Below, piece after piece: positions 45,918-57,775 of a stretch of DNA of 64,000 nt. The translations under genes and the position numbers were made by a program. Below the pieces are notes generated by a model, which saw only the letters and a list, made by a program, of their open reading frames with translations, was not told the origin of the DNA and did no database searches. The DNA is from Warburgia ugandensis (taxonomy: Eukaryota > Streptophyta > Magnoliopsida > Canellales > Canellaceae), in contig CP141137.1 in NCBI GenBank assembly GCA_035236585.1, positions 10,928,327 to 10,992,326 on the forward strand, written 5' to 3'. Each line of letters begins with the position of its first letter. Within the stretch, counting starts at the first letter, position 1.

Positions 45918-48438
45918 TTAATCAAAATAAATTGATCCAGAGTCTTCAGTTGGTTGAAGTGATCCTGCAGTGCTACTTATGCTTACAATGTCCTCAGCAA
46001 GCTCATCCATGGCAACTGTAATGGTAGAGTCTACAATCATATAGAATAAACAAGCATTAGTTATTACTAAGCTCATATAAAATATAATGTAAATATAGAA
46101 TTATAAACTATTACCTTTCAATCCATATAGCCAATCTCTCACACAAATCAATGCTTGCATGGTATCTGGCTTTAAAGTAGATCTATATTGGTCAAGAACC
46201 CGACCACCAACACTAAAAGCAGACTCCGATGCAATTGTAAATATAGGAATGCTCAAGACATCACGAGTCATGGCAGCAAGTTCAGGATACCTAAAATCAA
46301 CATTTGAATCAAATATAAATGTAAATAAGATTATAGAAATAGTGTTTACATGAGATTATTAGTCAAACAACCTGTATTGATTGCCTTTCCAGAATGCAAG
46401 AATGTCTAGCTTTGACTCTTGCAATCTTGGTTCATCCAAATAAAGCTCCAATTGTGATTTTTGCATAGCCAAAGTACCTCCTTCACCTTCAAATGAATCA
46501 AATTCCTAATGCAAATGCAATTATATTATTCAACGTACTATAAGACAATTCATACTTCATAGCAAATTTTAATATACTAAGTAGTAAGCGACATATAATG
46601 AAAGATACAATTATAAATAAAATCACCTTCATGACATCTAAAACCTCTTGACTATATGACATGTTCTGTCTATCATCAGCACCTGCACCTCTATCCACTG
46701 GGGTAGATGAGGAGAAAGGAATAGGATAAATCTTAACCTTATATTTATTGAAGAGAGAGAATAACTTTTCCCTAACTTGAGCAAACTCCAAGCAGCCACT
46801 GCCAAACAATTTCTTGTATGAGAATTCCACAAAGGAGAGCTTATACCGAGGATCCAACACACATGCAATTGCCAAAATGGTGCTGAATTCAGACCAGTAC
46901 TTTGAAAACTTGGCAAACATTTGGGTGGACATACGCTTCATATAGTCATCATCACTTCTCATGTATTGTGTTAAACTCAAATAAATTACAAATGCTGCAT
47001 GAAAGTAGAGATTTGCAGTGAGATACTTGGATCCAGAGAACATGCAGGTGGCATCATAAAAAACTGCCAAAAACTTTAAAATTTTTGTAGCCTTTTCCCA
47101 TTCAATGAAAGAAGGACAATGCTTATAATTTGAGTCACTTAGTTCTAAGTGACAAAATGCACGTTGGTAACAAAGAGCACTTTCAAGCATCAAATACATT
47201 GAATTCCATCTTGTAGGACAATCTTGTCTTAAGCCCTTTTTTGTCTCAATTGACATGTGATTCACACACTCTAAAAAAATTTGTTTTCTACTTTGTGATG
47301 CTTTAACATACTTGATACTCTCTCTAATTTTTTGAATGGCATCATCAATTTCTTTCAAACCATCTTGCACAATCAAATTCAAAACATGACAACAACAACG
47401 TAGATGAAGGAACTCTCCACCACAAACAAGAGTGTTCCTGATGTTTAATTGATACCTTAATAACTCAACAGAAGAATCATTAGAAGAAGCATTGTCTAAA
47501 GTGATTAAAAAAATCTTTTTCTCAATCCCCCATTCTACCAATAATGAGTATAACTTTTCTGCTAATAATATTCCATTATGTAGAGGTGGTAGGAAACAAA
47601 AATTTAATATCCTCTTTTGTAAGACCCACTGACTATCTAGAAAATGTGCTATGAGACTTATATAACCATCAGTAATACAAGAAGTCTACAAATCTGATGT
47701 CAAACTTATCCTACTAGGTGCAAATTCTAACATCTCTCTTATCTTTCCTTTTTCTCTTTTATACATTCTCAGAACATCTGCTTTTACTGTATTTCTACTA
47801 ATCAAGTGCAAATCTGCACGCAAATATTTCAATAGAGTTCTAATTCCATCATACTCAACAAATTGGAAAGGCAAATCATGCATAACAACTACAGCTACTA
47901 CTAACTCACAATAAACTTCAAGATCAAACTTATTATCTGAAGCTGCACTTAGTGACACTGACATACTCCCCTGACTTTGAGATAAAAGCAACTGGCCTAT
48001 ATCACGAGAAGAGCTCCGTTGACAAGTCTTTATATGACGTTTTAAGTTACCAGTACCAAATTTGCTATCGCAAATGTATATTGCAGAACACTTCTTGCAT
48101 TTACACGTTTGCCTTCCATCTTCTGATAAAGGAAGGTGTTCAAAAAAATTCCAAATTGGAGACATTAATTTCCTATGCTTTATACCTCTATTGGATTTTG
48201 AAACTAACTCCACGTTCTCCAAATTAGCAAACTCATCATCATCGTTGTTGTGGTGTAGCATATTCAAGTTATCAGAAACATCAGTGCTCCCAACTTCAAC
48301 TTGTGCCTATATTGCAAAATGCAAATGACAAAAAAAAATTAGTTCACACTGACAGTAAACTAAACACTTCAGACTTCACCAACAATTACTAATAAGTAAT
48401 AAGGGAAGGGAGTGAGTGAGTGAGTGAGACACTGAGAC

Positions 48439-48472
<34 letters not shown>

Positions 48473-48729
48473 CTCGAGAGTGAGGAAATTGAGAGGAATG
48501 AAAAGAGTCAGACTCATAATTTCATAGAGAAATAACAAAAAACAAACACATGACATACCTGTGGTGCTGTAGTAGGGGTGCTGCTGCTCAGCGTGTTAGA
48601 ACTTAGAAGGGTTGATGTTTGAACTTGAAGAAGAAATCTGGATTCTGGTCCTCTGGAGTCTGGAAAGGGAAATCTGAAACAGATGTAAAATTGTAAATTA
48701 TAAAAGCAGCTGCAAGCCTTCAACTTCAA
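45918..48729 (-). CDS. hAT-family transposase (BED finger, hAT dimerisation), one in-frame stop
   Basis: Would cut and rejoin the element's ends in the nucleus. Five exons can be traced with GT/AG borders and matching phase: 48729-48559 (start uncertain), 48306-46627, 46505-46372, 46290-46115 and 46030-45918, about 755 codons. Domains in order: BED zinc finger (WNFFEHLPLSEDG, CKCKKC, GNLKRHIKTC), RNase H-like core with KIFLITLDNASSND, RCCCHVLNLIVQDGL and DCPTRWNSMYLMLESAL, then DPRYKLSFVEF, and the C-terminal dimerisation domain ASESAFSVGGRVLDQYRS ... LICVRDWL. The stop TAG at 47686-47688 stands where relatives have Trp in SLTSDLWTSC. This is the only lesion found, so it is very young. RICESLEEPER/DAYSLEEPER-like, but the flanking ends argue for a mobile gene, not a domesticated one. 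Confidence 0.88.
48411..48477. repeat. (GAGT)n and (GAGAGTT)n short repeats
   Basis: Four GTGA/GAGT units, then four GAGAGTT units, lie within the first intron of the hAT transposase gene. Slippage repeats. Confidence 0.9.
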
Positions 48730-48740
48730 CCTTGGGTTGG

Positions 48741-49022
48741 TAACGTTGGTTATGTATTAACGGTCCTATATTTATAAAATATAGTACGGTCATGTATTAA
48801 CCGTCCTATATTTTAAAAATATAGAACAGTTATGTGCTAACCGTCCTATATTTAGATAATATAGAACGGTTACTTAGTAACCGTCCTATTTTTTGTAAGC
48901 TTTAACATATAGGACGGTTATACATTAACTGTTCTATATTGTCCAAATATAGAATGGTTATACACTAACCGTCCTATTTTTACATAATAATATAGGACAG
49001 TTACGGACTAACCGTCCTATTT
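48741..49022. repeat. palindromic-site array 2 (7 units)
   Basis: Seven units of the same inverted half-site pair (TATAGRACGGTT / AACCGTCCTATA), with loops such as ATGTATT, ACTTAGT and ATACACT, and linkers unlike those of array 1. It begins only about 12 bp from the possible transposase start, so it overlaps where the promoter should be. Confidence 0.95.
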
Positions 49023-50817
49023 TACACATGGTTTATTCCTTCATTACCAATCTGTGAGTGTGAGTGTGACTGTGAAGTCTGTGATGTGCCAGATTTCCAC
49101 TTTTCAAGTGACCAGTCTGCCTGACAGGGACTGATAGCCTTCTTTCCTCCAATTCCAAACTGGCAAGTGGCAAGTGTGGCAAGTGGAGTTAATGAAAGTT
49201 GAAACTTACACTTCAATCATTTGTCAAATATTTTGATTTTTGAGTCATTGTCCTTAATGTTACTTGTTAGATAACTTAGATGTCATGAATCATGATAGAT
49301 GATCCGAGGTGGGGCCCCCCCTTGTAGACTTGTAGTGGCGGGAAAACAAAATGAAAGTTGAAAACTGAAAAGAACATAAAGGTTTAACTTTAACTAATTA
49401 ATAATTATCTAGGTATACAGTATAGAGTATACTAACTACTAAGTCAATCTAGAGTCTAATCTAACTGTCTAAGGCAATTGTTTAGTCTTTTTGTATAATT
49501 GTATTGTATCATGTAAGTTAAGTAAGGCCAAATCCAATTATCCAATTGAATTTGAAGTCTTATCCCTAAACCTAAAGAACCCTAGCCTAGCCTGGCTGGC
49601 TGGTTTAGGTTGTTTGCTATAACTATAAGCCTATAACTATAAGTTATAAGTAACTGTATAACCTAATTTCTTATCAACCATTTTCAGTTTAGCTACACAT
49701 TGTCACTTGTCAGTTGTTACAACTTACAAGTTACACTTAGTAGATAAGTTAACCAAGTTTTGTAAGTTGTACAAGTAAAATTGAAGTGAGAGACTAACTA
49801 ACTGTCATATATTGTTGTATAAAATTATAAATGCTAATGAATAATGATTTTCTTATGTTAATTTTACATGTCTCACCAACTAATTGATCTAATATATCTC
49901 TTTTCAATCAAATTCATGAATATCATGTATCCAACTCATATAACTCAATATTTGTTTCTCATTTCTAACTCCTAATTGATGATAATAGATTAGGAATAAC
50001 TCATTCATGATTCATCCATGATCCATTGATCCATCATTCATGTAGACATTTGTAGAGTAAAATTTAGTAACTCCTTTAGTAATATCATTCAACATTTGTG
50101 TTAATTCAACACACAACTCCTATTCTCTGTTCACATTCTTACCTCACCTAATGAGTTAATTACAATGTTACATAACTAATAATTATTCCCTTGGGACCCT
50201 TCCTAGTTCCTATACTATACTCATTATCCTCTAATGAGATAATTACTCAACTCTTTCTATACTCATTCTCAAGCTACTGAGTTAATTACATAACTGTTTC
50301 TATTCTAGTTCAGTTCAGTCATTCTTACCTAATGAGTTAATTACATGACTCTTTCTCTTTCTTTACTTATTATCATTTATCAATGTTATCATCAACATTC
50401 AACAACTTTTGAATTCAGTATGAGTTACTTACATAACTTTGCTTTTTTAAGCTGATCCTCAAGTGAGATCATCAGATGAGTTAAATACATTATATACATA
50501 ATTAACACTTACTTTACTCATCCTCCCCTGACCTCAACCTCAACAACTATGTTGAATTGAATATGACAGTATGAGTTACTTACATAACTTTGTTTTTAAG
50601 CTGATAGATACTCAACCCAACTAAGAAGTCTGAGCCTGAGATGAACATATATGCTCTGTCTTTTTAAGCTCATCCTTAACTTAAGGAAATTAAAATGAGT
50701 TAATTACATAACTCTTTCTTCACTCCATACTTAATAACTAGTTTTATTTAAGCACATCCTCAACTAAGATTAATTAAATACATAACTCTTATAGCTTATA
50801 CAACTCCTATATTTCAA
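49023..50817. repeat. gene-free spacer with decayed repeats
   Basis: About 1.8 kb between the two halves of the element. 50,140-50,790 is a run of loose repeats containing ATGAGTTAATTACATAACTC and CTTTCT phrases at 60-110 bp spacing. Short back-to-back phrases (CTATAACTATAAGTTATAAG near 49620) also occur. No hAT or CACTA end could be found here that would split the element into two nested ones. Confidence 0.6.
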
Positions 50818-51310
50818 TATATAGATGGTTATAAACAAACCATCCTATATTTAAATATATTATAGGACGGTTATTTAAAAACCGTCCTATATTTAAATAT
50901 ATTATAGAACGGTTATTTTGAAATCGTCCTATATTTAATATATTATAGAACGGTTATTTGAAAACCGTCCTATATTTGATTATATTATAGAACAGTTATT
51001 TTAAAACCGTCCTATATTTAAGTATATTATAGAACGGTTATTTGAAAACCGTCCTATATTTAATATATGATAGAACGGTTATTTGAAAACTGTCCTATAT
51101 TTGATTATATTATAGAACAGTTATTTTAAAACCGTCCTATATTTAAATATATTATAGAACGGTTATTTGAAAACCGTCCTATATTTAAGTATAATTATAG
51201 AACGGTTATTGAAAAACCATCTTATATTTAAGTATATTATAGAACGGTTATTGAATAACCGTCCTATATCAGTATATTATATAGAACGGTTATTTTAAAA
51301 CCGTCCTATA
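50818..51310. repeat. palindromic-site array 3 (12 units)
   Basis: The longest and most regular array: twelve units of about 31 bp with a period of 41-46 bp. Typical units read TATAGAACGGTT, loop ATTTGAAA, AACCGTCCTATA, with a linker ATTTAAGTATAT-like found only in this array. Variant half-sites (AACAGTT, AACTGTCC, CATCTTAT) are scattered. It lies upstream of the Ptta/En/Spm-type gene. Confidence 0.97.
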
Positions 51311-52514
51311 TGGTTCTATACATATAATATATCGTTTTCACTTTTCACTTTTCACCTTGGTCATTCTCAGCCCTAATTTCAATCTTCTAAGTTCCAACCC
51401 AACGATCCAATCCAACCTATATTGAGAAGGTGAAAACGACCATTCCTCTTTGATCTTTCACATATCTAAGCAAAGAAAGGTATGTATTTATGATTGTTTG
51501 CATCTTTAATGTAATTTCGTATACAGTTCTCAGATTTCGATTTATGTTGTCTTTCATTTGGGTCTAGAAATGGGGTTTGTTGGGAAAAAGATGGATGAGC
51601 AAAAAAACAGGAGCTGGAAGTGGAATGGGATTGTGGGAGATATGTATGTTCCTCTGACGGAAAAACCAAACATATAAATTATAAAGGTTCTGAGTCTTCT
51701 GACTTTACCCATAGTGCATTAGTACTGAATCAGTGAATCCTGATAGATAGGTTCTTAGAGAACTGCATCTACTGAAATAGTCTCCAGCTGAAATGTAGAG
51801 CAGACTGAGCAGTAGAAGAAACAGGACACAAGATTGAGGGAGAGACATTAAACTAGTTCTTTCTTTTACAAAATGGAAAAAAAAACATTACCTTTATCTA
51901 ATTTATCACAAACTAGCTAGAGCTTATATCCCAATTTCTTCTTTTCCTTAAGGGAGCCCTAGAAAAAAGAACCAAATCAAGAAAAATTTCTCAAAAACTA
52001 AAATTAACATATCTCATATCTGCATCAAACAATGTCAGATTTTCAACATTTTTGATGTGTTGGAACTATTGAAACAAGAGGAATGATTAAGTGATAGTTG
52101 ACGAAAATAAAAAATAAAGGATGAAGGAACATAACAGATTTTTTAAATTATTATTAGACTGGAATGAATATTTTGAGATAGGAAACTTAATGAAATGGCC
52201 AAATCAAGTTACAAATAATGAATGTTATACAAAAACAAAATATCACATATTTTTTCCACTCTGCATACTGGAATGGCATACTTCTGGGGCTATGGCACTA
52301 TGCCAACATCACAAAAAATGGGAACATGCATAATTGCTTGTTTGAAGAGATAGAGGGAGCAACAATATGACCTTGTAGGAGGCTTCCAATATAGTGTCCA
52401 TTGTCCAATGAAAAATTTGTGATGGTTTTCAAGGGTGCTACTGATTAGTATCCCTGTATAATTGTATTCCTCTTTTCTTGCCTAACTGTAGTCATTTTTA
52501 TTTGTGAAGCAAAC
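51311..52514. other. 5' flank of the Ptta/En/Spm-type gene
   Basis: About 1.2 kb upstream of the first recognised exon. A possible leader exon could lie here (a TCTAAGCAAAGAAAGGTATG-like donor near 51,465), but no coding exon is recognisable. A TATA element could not be assigned with confidence. Confidence 0.4.
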
Positions 52515-55500
52515 ATGGAGCAAGTAGAAGAGGTAGGAGAGGTACAAGTAGAACAATTACAACACACAGAAGCAGAACAATCAAGGCTATCAAGCACATG
52601 TCCATCAGTAACACCACCGGTGGTCAGTGTCAAGAGAAAGGTCAGGGGGAGGGGGCCAACACAAATGGAACATATAAATAAGAGAACCTCAATTGGAATA
52701 AAAGAAACGATACAATTCAACACTAAAGGCCAACCGATTGGTGGTGCTGCACATGCCTATGCTAGCTTCATATGTTGCACTGTTAGAAGACTTGTGCCAG
52801 TATCAGTGACTGATTAGAGACATGTATCGCCACAAGTCAAAGATTCAATATGGGAAATGGTCAAGGTATGTAAATTCTTCATACATATAACATAATATGC
52901 CCTTTATATTTATATGTTTTGTTTTTGTTTGCATATGAATCATGATAAGATACACACAGTTGCTACAATACTGACTAGTTAGTCACTTTAAAATGCTTCT
53001 TCTTTTGTTTTGTAGTCTGCCTTTGACGTATCTGATGAGTGCAAGAAGCAAGCCTTACTAGGAGCTGGTGAAGCTTGGAGGAAATGGAAGAGTGAGCTTG
53101 CAAGGAAGTACATACTTCCAAATTCCCATGATCCTTCTACGCTTCACATGGTCCCTCAGTTGTATTCCTGCTTCATTGACTAGGAAGCATGGAATCAATT
53201 TGTACAGTATAGGCTATCTCCTGATTTTGAGGTAATCACAACTTGAATTAACCAAGCTAAATTTTGAGTCTTGTAATCATTATAATTGATTGCATTTTGA
53301 ATCTTTGATCACATTACTTTGATGTCCAGGCAAAGCGTATAAAAGGACAAAAGGCTCGTGCACAGAACCATACGCCGCACCACCTTTCAAAGGTTGGCTA
53401 TGCACGATTAGAGGCAGATGTAGTAAGTATATCATGTCACATTCCATTTGTCTAATCATAGTAGATTTTTTTTTATTAACTCTGACTTAGTGTCTCTTAT
53501 AATCTTATTACAGCAAAAGAAGGCTGGGACAACGGATCCCATCGACTGTGCTATTCTATGGAAAATTGCACATTCGAAAGGGCGTAACTCCCACACCTTT
53601 GCCAACGAGACAACTACAACAATTGCTTCAAGAATTGTAAGTGGTTTAAGACTTTAAGTTTTATACTTTTACTTTATTTGCATACTGCCTAGTTAAATAT
53701 TTTTATACTTTTATACCCTTGCATAGTATATTATTTAAATATTACATGTATAATAGTGATTTTATCATGTGATGATCTTTATGTGTGCAGGAAGAGTTGA
53801 CCCAAGAACAAGAAGAAAGTGCAACTACAAGGACTCTTAGCAACACTGCTACAAAGGGGGACATCCTGTATAGGGCAATGGGCAACAAGAATGAGCACCT
53901 TGACTGGATAAGGGGCCAAGGTCGGGGTGTTGTTCCTTCCAAATTCTTCTCCAAACAAAAGGCTCCTACGCTACAAGAATTGGAAGAATGGAAGAAGCAA
54001 ACAGTTGTGGAGATATATAGCATGGTCAAAGATTAACTGTTGAAGGAACTCCAAGGTGGCGGAAGAACCTCATGTGAGGATGTTGGCGGCCCTCAAGCTG
54101 AAGCTCAACCTCAAGTTCAACCAGCAAGAAATAATAATAGCTGCACTCCTACTCCTAGTCCTCCATCAGATGAAGAGGTGGCAGAACAAGTACTCTCAAT
54201 CAGTGAGGTATGTATATTCACTTGTTTAGTTTTACAATGTTACTTATTTACTAACCTTTTTAGTTTACACTTTACATTACATCACTAATTATAATATATA
54301 TGTCATTTCTCAAATGCAGGTGGGTTAGTGCATGTTGCAGCTACATACATTTGAGAACCATGTGGCTGTGGCAACATTGTACGAGGTTCGGCCCATGACT
54401 TCTGCCACCTTGCATGGTAAGTTGATGCCTCCACACACTAAGCGTGTGTGCATCACTACTGCCACTCAACCAGATGCTCCCCTTCCATTTCCAGTCGAAG
54501 GGGATGATGTTGAAACTGTTGGGGATACAATTGGATATCATGTGTGTTGGCCAGAGAAACACATAAAACCAATGATATCCAATTCCAAGGTACATATATA
54601 CTAAATATAGTCATGGCTTCATTTTCTCCTACCTTTTTTTAAGTCCTCCTAAACTGTTCATTGATTAATATTGTCTGCAACATGTCGGACAGTTGGATCA
54701 CCAAAAGTAGCACAAGGGGCAATTGAAGCAAACCTTGCTGCCGGCAAATTCTGACATAGTGGCAAGTGTAGCCACATCCCAGCCTTCTCAGGTAGTACTA
54801 GTTCTATATTTTTGCATAGTCACTACTCACAAGTCACAAGTCAGTAGTACTAGTTCTGTAGTTCAAAACACTTGTTAGGTGCTCACTAGTCACTACTCAC
54901 AAGTCACAAGTTAGTAGTCACAATGTTATTATTGTTATATTATAAAATATTCTAATTTTACCTCACTGGGTTTCTTCTTTTATATCTACTAGTATATCAG
55001 TATATGTTGTATATATTCATTACTAATTTCTAAAATGTTAGATGATTACATCTACAGTATAGGGATCAAGTGGAGGTTCCACCTAACACACCTCCATTCC
55101 TAAGAGTACTATACAAATTGGCCAATGAAGGCAACACAAATACAATGAACCCTGTAAGGATAGAGGTAGGTGTGCTTTCAAATGATGTGGTTGAGGTTCC
55201 ACTCTTCAAGGAAGACCTCATAGCCATATGTAATATGGATCAATTGGAGTACATGCACATCATAGTCTATATAGGGTACGTCGTGTAACTGCTCTATTAG
55301 AGTTAAGACTTACCAATCAATGTAACATTACTTAATACTTGCTTTTTTAATAAAACTTAATAATTATTTGACATTAACCCAAATTCCAAATGCAGGTATT
55401 TGCATGATAGCTTGCAAAGACTAGAGGTCAAGGACATTTACAAGTTCCTTGACCCTTCTCTTGTCTTTCAATTGGACCATTTGCCTAAGGACAAACAAAG

Positions 55501-56172
55501 TGAAGATATCATTCCTGGTCTCATGACTTATGCGAAGGGGCAAGCATTACAGATTCCCTACAATAGCGGGTACGTTGTAACATAGGTTGCTTAATTATGC
55601 CATTTTAATTTCACAATTCATAGTTTCATACACATGAATACTACATCAGTTAAGATTAGAGAAAATTCAATTGAATTATTATTTTTATAGGTCCCATTGG
55701 ATGTTGCTAGCTTTGGATGTGCATGGTAGCCATGCAATTTTTTTTTATTCATGTGGAGCACACATTCGAGAACATCTTATGGAAATTATAAACAAGTAAG
55801 TCTTTATTATTTCTTTTATTATAATATAACTACTCACCTGACAACTATAATAATATTCATAATCTAATGTTTTTCAATTATATGTGGTAGAGCATGGTAT
55901 AAATGGGCTGAGAGGGAAGGCATTCACCACCCACCAAAACTCAACTGGAAGAAGGCCAAGGTATAGTTTACTAATTACTGCTCTTTAGACTCTTTCATAT
56001 AATTTTAAACCTGAACTTATTGGAAATTATATTTTGAAACTTTTCTATTGTCTTTGGTGGCATTGTTCTGCTGTGCCCTAAACAAAAATTAGATTGGGAG
56101 TGTGGATATTATGTTCTTAGATACATGAGAACCCTCATTCGCAATGGAGTTACAGTCTCACAATTGAGAAAG
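52515..56172 (+). pseudogene. Ptta/En/Spm-type (Transposase_24) + DUF8039 + Ulp1/C48 protease-like gene
   Basis: Twelve exons with consistent phase: 52515-52865, 53016-53231, 53330-53422, 53514-53636, 53791-54207, 54320-54589, 54693-54791, 55058-55275, 55396-55569, 55691-55795, 55891-55960 and about 56074-56172. Transposase_24 (exons 1-5): KRKVRGRGPTQMEHI, GEAWRKWKSELARKYI, YRLSPDFE and NKNEHLDWIRGQGRG. A DUF8039-like part (exon 6) has DAPLPFP ... VGDTIGYHVCWPEKHI. The Ulp1-like part has SHWMLLALD (catalytic His) and CPKQKLDWECGYYVLRYM (oxyanion Gln, catalytic Cys); the usual LDSL aspartate is not evident. Stops at 52815 (TAG), 53181 (TAG), 54034 (TAA), 54326 (TAG) and one in exon 7; the exon 12 acceptor AG is lost. 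Related proteins bind element DNA (TNPA in En/Spm) or resemble deSUMOylases. Fusion in one gene is inferred from phase continuity. Confidence 0.8.
54797..54930. repeat. short direct repeats in intron 7
   Basis: Two copies of a segment containing GTCACTACTCACAAGTCACA followed by AGTAGT occur about 75 bp apart within the intron. A local duplication. Confidence 0.75.
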
Positions 56173-57390
56173 GTAACACTTAAACTTACTGACCAATGTT
56201 GCACTTTTGATTTGTATATTTCCTGACTTAATCCAAGATTACATGACAGATTATATTATGAATTTTAATTTGTAGTTCAGTGATGTAAAATTGTAAATGA
56301 ATGTATATTATCATTCATGTATATACATTTTACTCAAATATAATACAAAGATCAGTTCATTTCAATGGATGTGTTCTATTTTTCTTTTGATTAAAGTACA
56401 CTGTATCAATGTATGTGCTTTCTTTGTTTCAAACTTTCAAATTTCAATGATGTGATTGTGAAGTTGGTGTTTTGATCAGCAGATGGGTTAATCATCAATT
56501 TTCAATGATGGCTTAGATCAGCAGATGGGTTGTATTGTATCATGTATGTACATACAGTCTACAGATACAGTATGGGTGGTTGATATCATATCATGTATTG
56601 TATCATGTATTGGAGAGGGATTCATATATGGAATGGAGGTTGATGATTGAAATTACTAATATATACTGAAGTTGTAGATTTGATTCATATGAATATGATA
56701 CCAAAAAACTTTCAAATTTCAATGATGTGATTGTGAAGTTGGTGTTGTGAATGGAGACCTGATGGACATCCTGCCCAAGTGCCCATACAGGCAATTTCAT
56801 CCATTTGCTGAGGAATGAGGATAAAATTAAAAATTCCTAAGTTCAGAATGATTGTCTGCATTGGTGCCTGCCTGGGCCTATTGACAATTGGAATGATATA
56901 GTCATGGAGATGGTGCTAAGTGATTGATATGTTGGGCAATTGTGATGATTGGAGCCCATGATTTTGAGCTACCAAGTTTCTGACAATCAGAACACAATTG
57001 TTTGCATGAACAGAAAGAGGGATGAGGAAGTTCCACTAGTTGTAATTATATCATGTTTGCAAGCTTTCACTTATCTGTTGCCAATCAAATGTGTTTTATC
57101 AGAAGCTTATAAACTGGAATGTGAAGTTGCTTCGGCTTACATTTCAGGAAATCCTACTTCATTCAGATCTTAAATCACAGATTTCTGGATTATATTTTGT
57201 GAATTCCTGTTGATAGTTTGTCACTCTCATGTCTTTGCTTTCTTTTCATATTCTCTAAGATGCACCCGAACGAGAACCTAGAAGAAGCTGTTCCTCTGAG
57301 AATATCTTTATAGTATATGTGTGAGAATAACTCACTAACTCTTAACAGTGGCTCCATAAGAACCCTCTATTCTCCAATATAACTTAGTAA
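56173..57390. repeat. 3' flank with a 40-bp direct repeat
   Basis: Gene-free sequence after the last Ulp1-like exon. A nearly identical 40-bp segment (ACTTTCAAATTTCAATGATG, then TGATTGTGAAGTTGGTGTT) occurs near 56,428 and 56,708; CAGCAGATGGGTT is also repeated (56,480/56,520). The family's last exon after RTLIRNGV is not recognised. Confidence 0.7.
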
Positions 57391-57730
57391 TTTAGGACGG
57401 TTAGTGAATAGCCATCCTATATAAATAGTAATATAGGATGGTTTGTGAATAGCCGTCCTATATAACTAGTAATATAGGACGGTTTGTGAATAGCCGTCCT
57501 ATATATAACTAGTAATATAGGACGGTTTGTTAATAGCCGTCCTATATATATAATTAGTAATATAGGATGGTTTGTGAATAGTCGTCCTATATATGACTAG
57601 TAATATAGGACGGTTTGTGAATAGCCGTCCTATATATAAGTTATAACTACTAATATAGGACGGTTTGTGAGTAACCGTCCTATATAATATAACTAGTAAT
57701 ATAGGACGGTTACTCATGAACCGTCCTATA
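57391..57730. repeat. palindromic-site array 4 (8 units)
   Basis: Eight units, period 41-53 bp, with half-sites TATAGGACGGTT and AGCCGTCCTATA, a loop TGTGAATA and a linker containing ACTAGTAA found only here. The last unit reverts to AACCGTCC. The minus-strand frame over it (RPILLV repeats) is a translation artefact. It is about 240 bp from the right hAT end. Confidence 0.96.
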
Positions 57731-57775
57731 TTTTCAAATTGTGTCACGTGTCACAGTCAAAGTGTCAAGGTAATA

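Noticed and set aside
45111..57730. CRISPR-like regular palindromic repeats
   Set aside because: Linkers inside an array are similar to each other, not unique spacers; the context is a plant transposon with spliced genes; no cas genes.
49023..57730. A separate nested CACTA element around the Ptta/En/Spm gene
   Set aside because: No CACTA...TAGTG inverted ends or 3-bp target duplication found near 49-50.8 kb or 57.2-57.8 kb, and no TNP2-type transposase. Kept only as the main alternative to test.
57499..57747. Minus-strand protein with repeated RPILLV segments
   Set aside because: It is array 4 translated; the repeat units explain it fully.
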